NCBI GenBank assembly: GCA_002433805.1
Contig: DJIW01000070.1
Location: forward strand, 1,524-15,055
From: Competibacteraceae bacterium UBA6584
GTDB lineage: Bacteria; Pseudomonadota; Gammaproteobacteria; Competibacterales; Competibacteraceae
Length of the DNA: 13,532 bases
Direction of reading: 5' to 3'
The translations under genes were made by a program, and so were the position numbers. Below the pieces are notes generated by a model. It made no database searches. It worked only from the letters and a program-made list of their open reading frames with translations, and was not told where the DNA came from. This document shows, piece after piece, positions 7,141 through 13,532 of the stretch (its first letter is position 1; each line of letters starts with the position of its first letter).

Positions 7141-10100
7141 TTACACTCCCACCGCCACGCTGGCTTTGTCGTCAATCCGCATGGCGCGGGCCTTGGCTTG
7201 CATGTCGTGCAAGGCGCGTCGGTAATCCAACGGCATGATCTTGATGAATTTCGGCAACCATTCGTTCCAATGCTCCAACACCCGATGAGCGGGTTCACTG
7301 CCGGTATACAGATAGTGGCGGGCGATCAGGATTTGCAGGCGGCGGGCGTCGTGCCGGAGCAGATCGTCCGGCAGCTCGGCATGCGCCAAGCCGCTCCAGT
7401 CATCGCGCAACACGCGGACGTTGAGCGTTTCCTCCGCATCGTTCAAGGGTTCCAGCGCCACCATGGCCTTGTTGGCCCGGCGGTCGAAGTCGCCGGTCTC
7501 GTCCAGGACATAGGCGACGCCGCCGCTCATGCCGGCGGCGAAGTTGCGGCCGGTCCGGCCCAACACGATCACCACGCCGCCGGTCATATACTCGCAAGCG
7601 TGATCGCCGGTGCCCTCGACCACGGCGATAGCCCCGGAATTGCGCACCGCGAAGCGCTCGCCGGCCATGCCCCGGAAGTAGCATTCGCCGGCGATGGCCC
7701 CGTACAGCACGGTATTGCCGACGATGATGTTGTCCTCGGCGCGCAGGCGGCTTTCGGCCGTCGGATAGACCAGGATCCGTCCGCCGGACAGCCCCTTGCC
7801 GGCGTAGTCGTTGGCTTCGCCGCGCAATTCCAGGGTGACGCCGCGCGCCAGAAAGGCTCCGAAACTTTGACCGGCGGTGCCCTGCAAGTCGATGTGCACG
7901 GTGTTATCCGGCAGGCCGGCATGACCGTAGCGAGAGGCGATCTGCCCGGAAAGCATGGCTCCGGCGGTGCGGTCGCTGTTGCGGATCGGCGCGGTGAAGC
8001 GAACCGGCTGGCGGGCCTCCAGCGCGGGCTGCGCCTGGGCGATCAACTGGTGATCCAACACTCCGCTCAGGCCGTGGTCCTGCTCCTCGGAATGATAGGT
8101 GGCGACGCCGGGCGGGGCTGGGGGCATGGCCAGCAGGCGGGTGAAGTCCAAACCCCGCGCTTTCCAGTGATGGATGGCGCGGCGCATGTCGAGCCGATCC
8201 GCCCGGCCGATCATCTCATCGAAGGTGCGAAAGCCCAGTTTCGCCATCAACTCGCGGACTTCCTCAAGCAGGAAAGTGAACAGGTTGATGACGTGGGCCG
8301 GCTGGCCGGCGAAGCGCTTGCGCAGTTCCGGGTCCTGGGTGGCGACCCCGACCGGGCAGGTGTTGAGGTGGCACTTGCGCATCATCACGCAGCCGGCGGC
8401 GATCAGGGCGGCGGTGCCGAAACCGAATTCGTCGGCCCCGAGCAGCGCGCCGATCACCACGTCGCGGCCGGTGCGCAAGCCGCCGTCGACCTGCACCGCG
8501 ATCCGCCCGCGCAGGTGGTTGCGCACCAGGGTCTGATGGGTTTCGGCCAAGCCGATTTCCCAAGGCGAACCGGCGTTTTGGATCGAGGTCAAGGGGCTCG
8601 CGCCGGTGCCGCCGTCTTCGCCGGAGATGGTGACATGATCAGCGTGGGCCTTGGCCACGCCCGCCGCCACCGTGCCGACGCCGATTTCGGAGACCAGTTT
8701 GACGCTGATCGCCGCTTTCGGATTGGCGTTCTTCAAATCGAAGATCAGTTGGGCCAAGTCCTCGATGGAGTAGATGTCGTGGTGCGGCGGCGGCGAGATC
8801 AGGCCGACGCCGGGGGTGGAATGGCGGACCCTGGCGATCCAGTCGTTGACCTTATGGCCGGGCAGCTGACCGCCTTCGCCGGGCTTGGCGCCCTGGGCCA
8901 TCTTGATTTGGAGCGCGTCGGCGTTGACCAGGTATTCGGTGGTAACGCCGAAGCGGCCGGAGGCGACTTGCTTGATGGCCGAGCGGGCGGAATCGCCGTT
9001 TTCGAGCGGGACGTAACGGGCGGGGTCTTCGCCGCCCTCGCCGGTGTTGGATTTCGCGCCCAGCCGGTTCATGGCGATGGCCAGGGTGGTGTGCGCCTCC
9101 CAGGAAATCGAGCCGAAGGACATGGCCCCGGTCGCGAAGCGCTTGACGATTTCGCCGGCCGGCTCCACGTCTTCCAAGGGCAGCGGTTGGTTGGCGAAAC
9201 GAAATTCGAACAAACCGCGCAAATTGCGCAGGTTGTCGCGCTGGTCGTTCATCGCCCGGCTGTAATGTTTGAATTGCTGGTAGTCGCCGGAACGCACCGC
9301 GTGCTGGAGCAGCGACACGGTTTCCGGGGTCCAGGCGTGGCGCTCGCCGCGGATGCGGAAGGCCAGTTCGCCGCCGACGTCCAGCGAATCGCGGTACAGC
9401 GGCGCGTCGCCGAAGGCTTGCTGGTGGCGGGCGACGGCTTCGCGGGCGATTTCCTGCAAGCCCGCGCCCTCGATCACGCCTTGGGTGCCGGTGAAATAGC
9501 GGTTGATGAACTCCTCGGCTAAGCCGACCGCCTCGAAAATCTGCGCGCCGCAATAGGATTGATAGGTGGAAATGCCCATCTTGGACATCACCTTGAGGAT
9601 GCCCTTGGCGACGGCCTTGGTGTAGTGCTCGTGCGCCTCGGCTTCGCTTTGCGGCGGGATCAAGCTGGCGTGCGAGACGGTGAGGGTATCGAAGGCTAGC
9701 CACGGATTGATGGCTTCCGCGCCGTAGCCGGCCAGCAAGCAGAAGTCGTGGACCCGCTTGGCCTCGCCGGTTTCGACCACCAAGCCTACCTCAGTGCGCA
9801 GTCCGGTCCGGATCAGGTGGTGGTGGACGGCGGCGGTGGCGAGCAGGGCGGGGATGGCGATGCGGTCGGCGTCCATGTCCCGATCCGAGAGGATCAAGAT
9901 ATTGTCGCCTTGGCGCACCACGTCGGCGGCTTCGCGGCACAGGTCTTCCAAGGCTCGCGCCATGCCATCGGCCCCGCGCTCGACCGGATAGCAGATGCTG
10001 AGGGTGTGGGTGCGAAAGGCGCGGTCGACGTGATATTCGATGCGGCGGATGCGCTCCAGATCGACGTTGGCCAGCACCGGCCGCTTGACCTCCAGCCGTT

Positions 10101-11790
10101 TCTGGGTGCCGGCGCTGTGCGGGTCGAGCAGGTTGGGGCGGGGGCCGATGAAGGAGACCAGCGACATCACCAACTCCTCGCGGATCGGGTCGATCGGCGG
10201 GTTGGTGACCTGCGCGAACTTCTGCTTGAAATAGTCGTAGAGCAGTTTGGGCCGGTCGGAGAGCACCGCCGGGGGGATGTCGCGGCCCATCGAACTGATC
10301 GGATCCTCGCCGGTGATCGCCATCGGGTCGAGGAAGGCGCGGGTGTCTTCTTGGGTGTAGCCGAAGGCTTGCTGGCGGCGCAGCAAGGTTTCCGGATCGG
10401 GGGCCATCGGGCCGATTTCGGTCGGCAGGTCCTTGAGGTGGATCTGGGTGGCGTCCAGCCACGCCTGGTAGGGCTCGGCGGCGGCCAGTTGGGCCTTGAT
10501 CTCGTCATCGTCGATGATCCGGCCCTGCTCCAGGTCGATCAGCAGCATCTTGCCGGGCTGCAAGCGCCATTTCTTGACGATTTTTTCTTCCGGGATCGGC
10601 AGCACGCCCATCTCGGAGGCCATGATCACCTGATCGTCGTCAGTGACCAGATAGCGGGCGGGGCGCAAGCCGTTGCGGTCCAGCGTCGCGCCGATCTGGC
10701 GGCCGTCGGTGAAGGCGATGGCGGCGGGGCCATCCCACGGCTCCATCAAGGCGGCGTGGTACTCGTAAAAGGCGCGGCGGCGCGGGTCCATCAGCGGGTT
10801 TTCGGACCAGGCTTCCGGCACCATCAGCATCATGGCGTGCGGCAGCGAGTAGCCGGCGGCGAGCAGCAGCTCCAGCGCGTTGTCGAAGGTCGCCGAGTCG
10901 GACGCGCCGTCGCCGATCAGCGGCCACAGCTTTTCCAGGTCGGACCCGAGCTTGTCGGAACGCATGCTGCGGCGGCGGGCCAGCATCCAGTTGATGTTGC
11001 CGCGCAGGGTGTTGATTTCGCCGTTGTGGCAGAGGTAGCGGAACGGGTGCGCCAGCGCCCAGGTCGGGAAGGTGTTGGTGGAGAAACGCTGGTGGACCAA
11101 GGCCAGCGCCGACTCCAAACGCTCGTCGCGCAAGTCTTGATAGTACACGCCGAGGTTGCGCGCCAGGATCATGCCCTTGTAAACCAGGGTGCGCGAGGAG
11201 AACGAGGCGATGTAAAACGGCTGGCGGCTGAGTTGCTCGCGATCCCAAATCGCGTGGTGGGTCTGCTTGCGGATCACGAACAGCTTGCGCTCGAAGGCGT
11301 CGGTGTCCGGGCAGCCGGGGCCGCGCCGCACGAAGGCTTGCCGGATCACCGGCTCGGTCGGGCGCACGCTGCGGCCCAGACAAGAGTTGTCGGTGGGCAC
11401 GTCGCGCCAGCCGAGAAAAATCTGACCTTCGGCGGCGACGGTGCGCTCCAGGGCGCCCTCGCATTGGGTTCGGACCTGCGCGTCGCGCGGGAGAAAGACC
11501 ATGCCGACCGCGTAATCGCCCGGCGCGGGCAAATCGATGCCCCGCGCGGCGCATTCGGCGCGCAGAAAGCCGTCGGGCGTTTGGATCAAGATGCCCGCGC
11601 CGTCGCCGGCCAAAGGATCGGCTCCCACCGCGCCGCGATGGCTCAAATTAGCCAAAATTTCCAAGCCCTGACGGATGGGTTGGTGGCTTTTGCGATTCTT
11701 GATATCGACGACAAAGCCAATACCGCAGGAATCGTGTTCGTTGCGCGGGTCGTAAAGTCCTTGGGAGGGAGGGAGATGGGTCAAGCTCAT
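7141..11790 (-). CDS. gltB: Glutamate synthase (NADPH) large subunit
   Basis: GltB makes two glutamates from glutamine and 2-oxoglutarate, taking electrons from GltD. The 1549 residues cover all expected domains. The class II glutamine amidotransferase domain has Cys22 (DSCGIGF) as nucleophile, exposed after removal of a 21-residue propeptide, with SHRGAVGADPLAGDGAGI (50-67) and HNGEINTLRGN (255-265). A central domain follows. The FMN-binding synthase barrel has GAMSFGSISWEAH (888-900), HHDIYSIEDL (1003-1012) and VDGGLRTGRD (1101-1110). The 3Fe-4S cysteines are C1134, C1140 and C1145, at the C-x5-C-x4-C spacing of E. coli GltB. The C-terminal beta-helix carries repeated glycine motifs (1322-1425). 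The start has GAGGA (complement of 11797-11801) at 6 bases. The propeptide is shorter than the 42 residues of E. coli. gltD follows in the same operon. Confidence 0.97.
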   Translation of the reverse strand: MSLTHLPPSQGLYDPRNEHDSCGIGFVVDIKNRKSHQPIRQGLEILANLSHRGAVGADPLAGDGAGILIQTPDGFLRAECAARGIDLPAPGDYAVGMVFLPRDAQVRTQCEGALERTVAAEGQIFLGWRDVPTDNSCLGRSVRPTEPVIRQAFVRRGPGCPDTDAFERKLFVIRKQTHHAIWDREQLSRQPFYIASFSSRTLVYKGMILARNLGVYYQDLRDERLESALALVHQRFSTNTFPTWALAHPFRYLCHNGEINTLRGNINWMLARRRSMRSDKLGSDLEKLWPLIGDGASDSATFDNALELLLAAGYSLPHAMMLMVPEAWSENPLMDPRRRAFYEYHAALMEPWDGPAAIAFTDGRQIGATLDRNGLRPARYLVTDDDQVIMASEMGVLPIPEEKIVKKWRLQPGKMLLIDLEQGRIIDDDEIKAQLAAAEPYQAWLDATQIHLKDLPTEIGPMAPDPETLLRRQQAFGYTQEDTRAFLDPMAITGEDPISSMGRDIPPAVLSDRPKLLYDYFKQKFAQVTNPPIDPIREELVMSLVSFIGPRPNLLDPHSAGTQKRLEVKRPVLANVDLERIRRIEYHVDRAFRTHTLSICYPVERGADGMARALEDLCREAADVVRQGDNILILSDRDMDADRIAIPALLATAAVHHHLIRTGLRTEVGLVVETGEAKRVHDFCLLAGYGAEAINPWLAFDTLTVSHASLIPPQSEAEAHEHYTKAVAKGILKVMSKMGISTYQSYCGAQIFEAVGLAEEFINRYFTGTQGVIEGAGLQEIAREAVARHQQAFGDAPLYRDSLDVGGELAFRIRGERHAWTPETVSLLQHAVRSGDYQQFKHYSRAMNDQRDNLRNLRGLFEFRFANQPLPLEDVEPAGEIVKRFATGAMSFGSISWEAHTTLAIAMNRLGAKSNTGEGGEDPARYVPLENGDSARSAIKQVASGRFGVTTEYLVNADALQIKMAQGAKPGEGGQLPGHKVNDWIARVRHSTPGVGLISPPPHHDIYSIEDLAQLIFDLKNANPKAAISVKLVSEIGVGTVAAGVAKAHADHVTISGEDGGTGASPLTSIQNAGSPWEIGLAETHQTLVRNHLRGRIAVQVDGGLRTGRDVVIGALLGADEFGFGTAALIAAGCVMMRKCHLNTCPVGVATQDPELRKRFAGQPAHVINLFTFLLEEVRELMAKLGFRTFDEMIGRADRLDMRRAIHHWKARGLDFTRLLAMPPAPPGVATYHSEEQDHGLSGVLDHQLIAQAQPALEARQPVRFTAPIRNSDRTAGAMLSGQIASRYGHAGLPDNTVHIDLQGTAGQSFGAFLARGVTLELRGEANDYAGKGLSGGRILVYPTAESRLRAEDNIIVGNTVLYGAIAGECYFRGMAGERFAVRNSGAIAVVEGTGDHACEYMTGGVVIVLGRTGRNFAAGMSGGVAYVLDETGDFDRRANKAMVALEPLNDAEETLNVRVLRDDWSGLAHAELPDDLLRHDARRLQILIARHYLYTGSEPAHRVLEHWNEWLPKFIKIMPLDYRRALHDMQAKARAMRIDDKASVAVGV

Positions 11791-11839
11791 GGCGATTCCT
11801 CAATAACGGCGGCTGACGCGGCTTCCGTGCCCGGACGGA

Positions 11840-11858
11840 ACCCGATGGCGGGTCCCGC
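11840..11858 (-). promoter_or_regulatory. Mutually exclusive small hairpins in the gltB leader
   Basis: ACCCG (11840-11844) can pair with CGGGT (11849-11853) around ATGG. Alternatively GCGGG (11848-11852) pairs with CCCGC (11854-11858) as an 11-base palindrome. Both lie in the putative untranslated leader of gltB. There is no T run, so this is at most a structured leader. Chance is a fair explanation in GC-rich DNA. Confidence 0.2.
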
Positions 11859-11885
11859 ATAAAATCTAAAATGCTAGAACGTTTT

Positions 11886-11915
11886 ATGTTACCGATCCGC
11901 AACGGGTTCGCGCAA
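11886..11915 (-). promoter_or_regulatory. Candidate gltB promoter
   Basis: Read on the minus strand, TTGCGC (11910-11915) and TAACAT (11886-11891) are separated by 18 bases and resemble sigma-70 -35 and -10 boxes. Transcription would start near 11880, leaving a leader of about 90 bases. The surrounding bases 11860-11891 are AT-rich, in contrast to the coding DNA. Confidence 0.45.
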
Positions 11916-11921
11916 CCGTTG
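11900..11921. repeat. Inverted repeat over the gltB -35 box
   Basis: CAACGGGTT (11900-11908) and AACCGTTG (11914-11921) are complementary apart from one extra G, around the spacer CGCGC. The repeat overlaps the putative -35 box of gltB and has the size of a dimeric regulator's operator. Which regulator would bind is unknown. Confidence 0.4.
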
Positions 11922-11971
11922 GGCTGGATTTCCGTTTGGCTGACACGGGGCTCGGACTTGAAAATTCGCGC

Positions 11972-11989
11972 GCTCGCGCGCCGGCGAGC
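11972..11989 (-). terminator. Hairpin after the LysR remnant
   Basis: GCTCGC (11972-11977) pairs perfectly with GCGAGC (11984-11989) around six bases. It lies just downstream of the stop of the LysR-type remnant on the minus strand and is followed by only four T after a GC stretch. It may be the old terminator of that gene. Confidence 0.25.
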
Positions 11990-11995
11990 AAGTCG

Positions 11996-12079
11996 CTACA
12001 GTCGATCCCGAATCTGTTCCTTAATCCGTTCCTTGGCCAAATCGATGAACGCGCGCGTCTTGGCGGGCGGGGCCAAGAA
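11996..12079 (-). pseudogene. C-terminal remnant of a LysR-type transcriptional regulator
   Basis: On the minus strand the frame ending in TAG at 11996-11998 encodes 27 residues containing PPAKTRAFIDLAKERI. LysR-type regulators characteristically end in a segment of the form L-P-x-K-x-R-A-F-I-D-F-L-x-E-R, and this matches it at the expected distance from the stop. Upstream of about 12080 the frame no longer resembles the family, and the DNA-binding domain and most of the effector domain (about 270 residues) are missing. The remnant is too short to work. Its partner was probably the NmrA-like gene on the other strand, since LysR genes are often divergent from the gene they control. The match is by eye on a short segment, so confidence is moderate. 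Confidence 0.55.
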
Positions 12080-12086
12080 ACAGCCA

Positions 12087-12404
12087 GAAGTCGAACGGCG
12101 GGTTTTGCATCTTCGTGGGCCGAAATCTTATACCCCGACCGAAGCGGCGAGCGTACTGGGGCAGGCCATCGGCAAACCGGATCTCCGGTATGTCCGGGCC
12201 GATCCGGCGCAAGCCAAAGCCGGCATGATGCAGCAGGGGATTTCGCCGCCAATGGCGGATTTGTTGGCGGAGATGTGCGAAGCCTTCGCCCGACCGGAAT
12301 TTGCCGCCGAAAGCCTCGCGGGGCCGACGGAAATCACACCCACTTCGCTAGAGCCGTTCGGTCCGGTTTTCAAAGCCGTTTTTGAAACTGCTCCCGTGGA
12401 ATGA
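12087..12404 (+). pseudogene. C-terminal remnant of an NmrA-family NAD(P)-binding protein
   Basis: The frame ending in TGA at 12402-12404 encodes about 105 residues that match the C-terminal third of NmrA-like, atypical short-chain-dehydrogenase proteins. The stretch VLHLRGPKSYTPTEAASVLG, followed by IGKPDLRYV, corresponds to the family pattern of a strand ending in GP, a helix with EAA, and G-x-P-x-x-Y-V. Then come GMMQQGISPPMADLLAEM and a threonine-rich tail. The N-terminal Rossmann fold with its glycine-rich NAD(P) motif (about 200 residues) is absent. The open frame continues upstream to an ATG at 11871, but that part is the reverse complement of the LysR remnant and leader DNA and has no ribosome binding site. 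I read this as a 5'-truncated, non-functional gene. Confidence 0.7.
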
Positions 12405-12406
12405 TG

Positions 12407-12444
12407 AACCCGACGTGTCGATCACGTGAAGCCGCCGCCGGGTT
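12407..12444. terminator. Nested inverted repeat between the NmrA remnant and gdhA
   Basis: AACCCG (12407-12412) pairs with CGGGTT (12439-12444), and the adjoining ACGTG (12413-12417) pairs with CACGT (12423-12427) around TCGAT, leaving an 11-base bulge on the right arm. It lies between convergent gene ends, as a terminator would, but has no T run directly after the stem. The stems are short. Confidence 0.3.
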
Positions 12445-12483
12445 GATCGGTTCGAGCAAACCGGCGATTGGGTTTTTGAAGGG

Positions 12484-13532
12484 TCAAACTACGCCTTGAT
12501 CGATCATGGCCTCGGCGACCTTGCGGAAGCCGGCGATGTTGGCTCCGAGCACCAGGTTGCCGGGCGCGCCGTATTCCTTGGCGGTTTCGCTGGCGGTGCG
12601 GTAGATGTTGGCCATGATCCGCTGGAGCTTGGCGTCCACTTCCTCGAAGGTCCATTGGTTCATGCTGGCGTTTTGGCTCATTTCCAACTGGCTGGTGGCG
12701 ACGCCGCCGGCGTTGGCGGCCTTGGCCGGACCGTAGGCGATGCCGGAGGCCAGGAAAGCGTCGATGGCGTCCAGGGTCGAGGGCATGTTGGCCCCTTCGG
12801 CGACGCACTTGCAGCCGTTTTTCAACAGTTCCTTGGCGTCTTCGACGCCGACTTCGTTTTGGGTGGCGCTGGGGAAAGCCGCGTCGCAACGCACGCTCCA
12901 AACGCCGTTGCGGCCGGCGGGATACTCATCGACCGGGGTATAAACCGCGCCCGGACGTTCCTCGGCGTAGCGGGTCAGGCGGGCGCGCTCGACTTCCTTG
13001 ACGCGCTTGAGCAGGTTCAAGTCGATCCCGCCCTCATCGTAAATCATGCCGTTGGAGTCGCTGACCGCGACCGGCTTGGCTCCGACTTGATAGAGCTTTT
13101 CGACGGTGTAGATGGACACGTTGCCGGAGCCGGACACCGCGCAGACCTTGCCTTCCAACGAGTCGCCGCGCTCGGCCAGCATGTTTTGGGCGAAGTAGAC
13201 CGCGCCGTAGCCGGTGGCCTCGGTGCGCACCAGCGATCCGCCCCAGTTCAGTCCTTTGCCGGTCAACACGCCCTCGTAACTGCCGGTTAACCGCTTGTAC
13301 TGACCGTACAGGTAGCCGATCTCGCGGCCGCCGACGCCGATGTCGCCGGCCGGCACGTCGATGGTGTCGCCGATGTGGCGGAACAGCTCGGTCATGAACG
13401 ACTGGCAAAAGCGCATGATTTCGCCGTCCGATTTGCCCTTGGGGTCGAAGTTGGAGCCGCCCTTGGCCCCGCCGATGGCCAGCCCGGTGAGGGCGTTTTT
13501 GAAAATCTGCTCGAAACCCAGGAATTTGATGG
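12484..13532 (-). CDS. gdhA: NADP-type glutamate dehydrogenase (5' end beyond the window)
   Basis: The enzyme makes glutamate from 2-oxoglutarate, ammonium and NADPH in the cytoplasm. About 348 codons are visible. Compared with the 447-residue E. coli GdhA, roughly the first 100 are outside the window, and the Met at 13414-13416 is internal. The substrate-binding segment GGAKGGSNFDPKGKSDGE is at the right edge, with the key lysine codon at 13462-13464. It is followed by DVPAGDIGVGGREIGY (catalytic Asp), TGKGLNWGGSLVRTEATGYG, the coenzyme motif SGSGNVSIY with SDSNG at the end of the next strand, and GANMPSTLDA, AANAGGVATSQLEMSQN and GANIAGFRKVA. The protein aligns with the E. coli enzyme throughout and ends at the same place (QGVV against QGVI). 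It is separate from gltBD but on the same strand, about 700 bases upstream. Its promoter is not visible. Confidence 0.97.
   Translation of the reverse strand, partial: IKFLGFEQIFKNALTGLAIGGAKGGSNFDPKGKSDGEIMRFCQSFMTELFRHIGDTIDVPAGDIGVGGREIGYLYGQYKRLTGSYEGVLTGKGLNWGGSLVRTEATGYGAVYFAQNMLAERGDSLEGKVCAVSGSGNVSIYTVEKLYQVGAKPVAVSDSNGMIYDEGGIDLNLLKRVKEVERARLTRYAEERPGAVYTPVDEYPAGRNGVWSVRCDAAFPSATQNEVGVEDAKELLKNGCKCVAEGANMPSTLDAIDAFLASGIAYGPAKAANAGGVATSQLEMSQNASMNQWTFEEVDAKLQRIMANIYRTASETAKEYGAPGNLVLGANIAGFRKVAEAMIDQGVV

Noticed and set aside
7198..11862. Very long open frames on the plus strand opposite gltB (7198-9522 and 9748-11862)
   Set aside because: They lie wholly antisense to a full-length, motif-complete gltB and have the repetitive A/G/V/D/H-rich composition of reverse-complemented GC-rich codons. 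No known domain was seen.
11996..12079. The LysR remnant as a GltC-like regulator of gltB
   Set aside because: GltC is divergent from its target, whereas this remnant is on the same strand as gltB and is divergent from the NmrA-like gene, which is the more likely former partner.
11871..12404. An intact 177-residue gene covering the NmrA remnant
   Set aside because: The first ~70 codons are antisense to the LysR remnant and to leader DNA, and no ribosome binding site precedes the ATG. Only the last ~105 codons look like protein.

Overview
The window is high-GC proteobacterial chromosome, dense with genes on both strands. Gene content and protein sequence suggest a gammaproteobacterium: NADPH-type GltB/GltD, an E. 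coli-like GdhA, a Tat-exported molybdenum hydroxylase and a TsdA-like periplasmic cytochrome. The genus cannot be fixed from the sequence alone. There are no tRNA or rRNA genes, CRISPR arrays or intact insertion sequences.

Left part, plus strand (1-5491). This is a molybdenum hydroxylase locus. It holds the large catalytic subunit of an IorB-type (isoquinoline 1-oxidoreductase-like) enzyme with a Tat signal, then XdhC, the chaperone that loads the cofactor, 3 bases downstream. After an AT-richer stretch carrying a separately transcribed, TsdA-like diheme cytochrome c comes a MobA/MocA-like nucleotidyltransferase that would make the cytosine-dinucleotide form of the cofactor. The few bases before the first gene fit the tail of the partner 2Fe-2S subunit. 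Enzyme, chaperone and cofactor-maturing enzyme form one functional set. The cytochrome may be an unrelated later arrival or the electron acceptor. Its gene has its own extended -10 promoter and a strong terminator.

Middle part, minus strand (5702-11790). gltB and gltD, the two subunits of NADPH-dependent glutamate synthase, form a tight operon with 2 bases between them. A candidate promoter overlapped by an inverted repeat lies upstream of gltB, and a large nested hairpin starts at the gltD stop codon.

Right part (11996-13532). Upstream of gltB is a small gene graveyard. The last 27 codons of a LysR-type regulator (minus strand) lie head to head with the last ~105 codons of an NmrA-family protein (plus strand), and both lack their 5' parts. 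This looks like the scar of one deletion in a divergent regulator/target pair. The window ends inside gdhA (minus strand), NADP-type glutamate dehydrogenase, whose start lies beyond the right edge. Both ammonium-assimilation enzymes, GOGAT and GDH, are therefore neighbours.

The points most worth a second look are the cytochrome and its AT-rich surroundings, the missing ordinary start codon and possible Shine-Dalgarno/anti-Shine-Dalgarno leader of the MocA-like gene, and the LysR/NmrA deletion scar. I found no convincing evidence for a wholly new multi-gene system.
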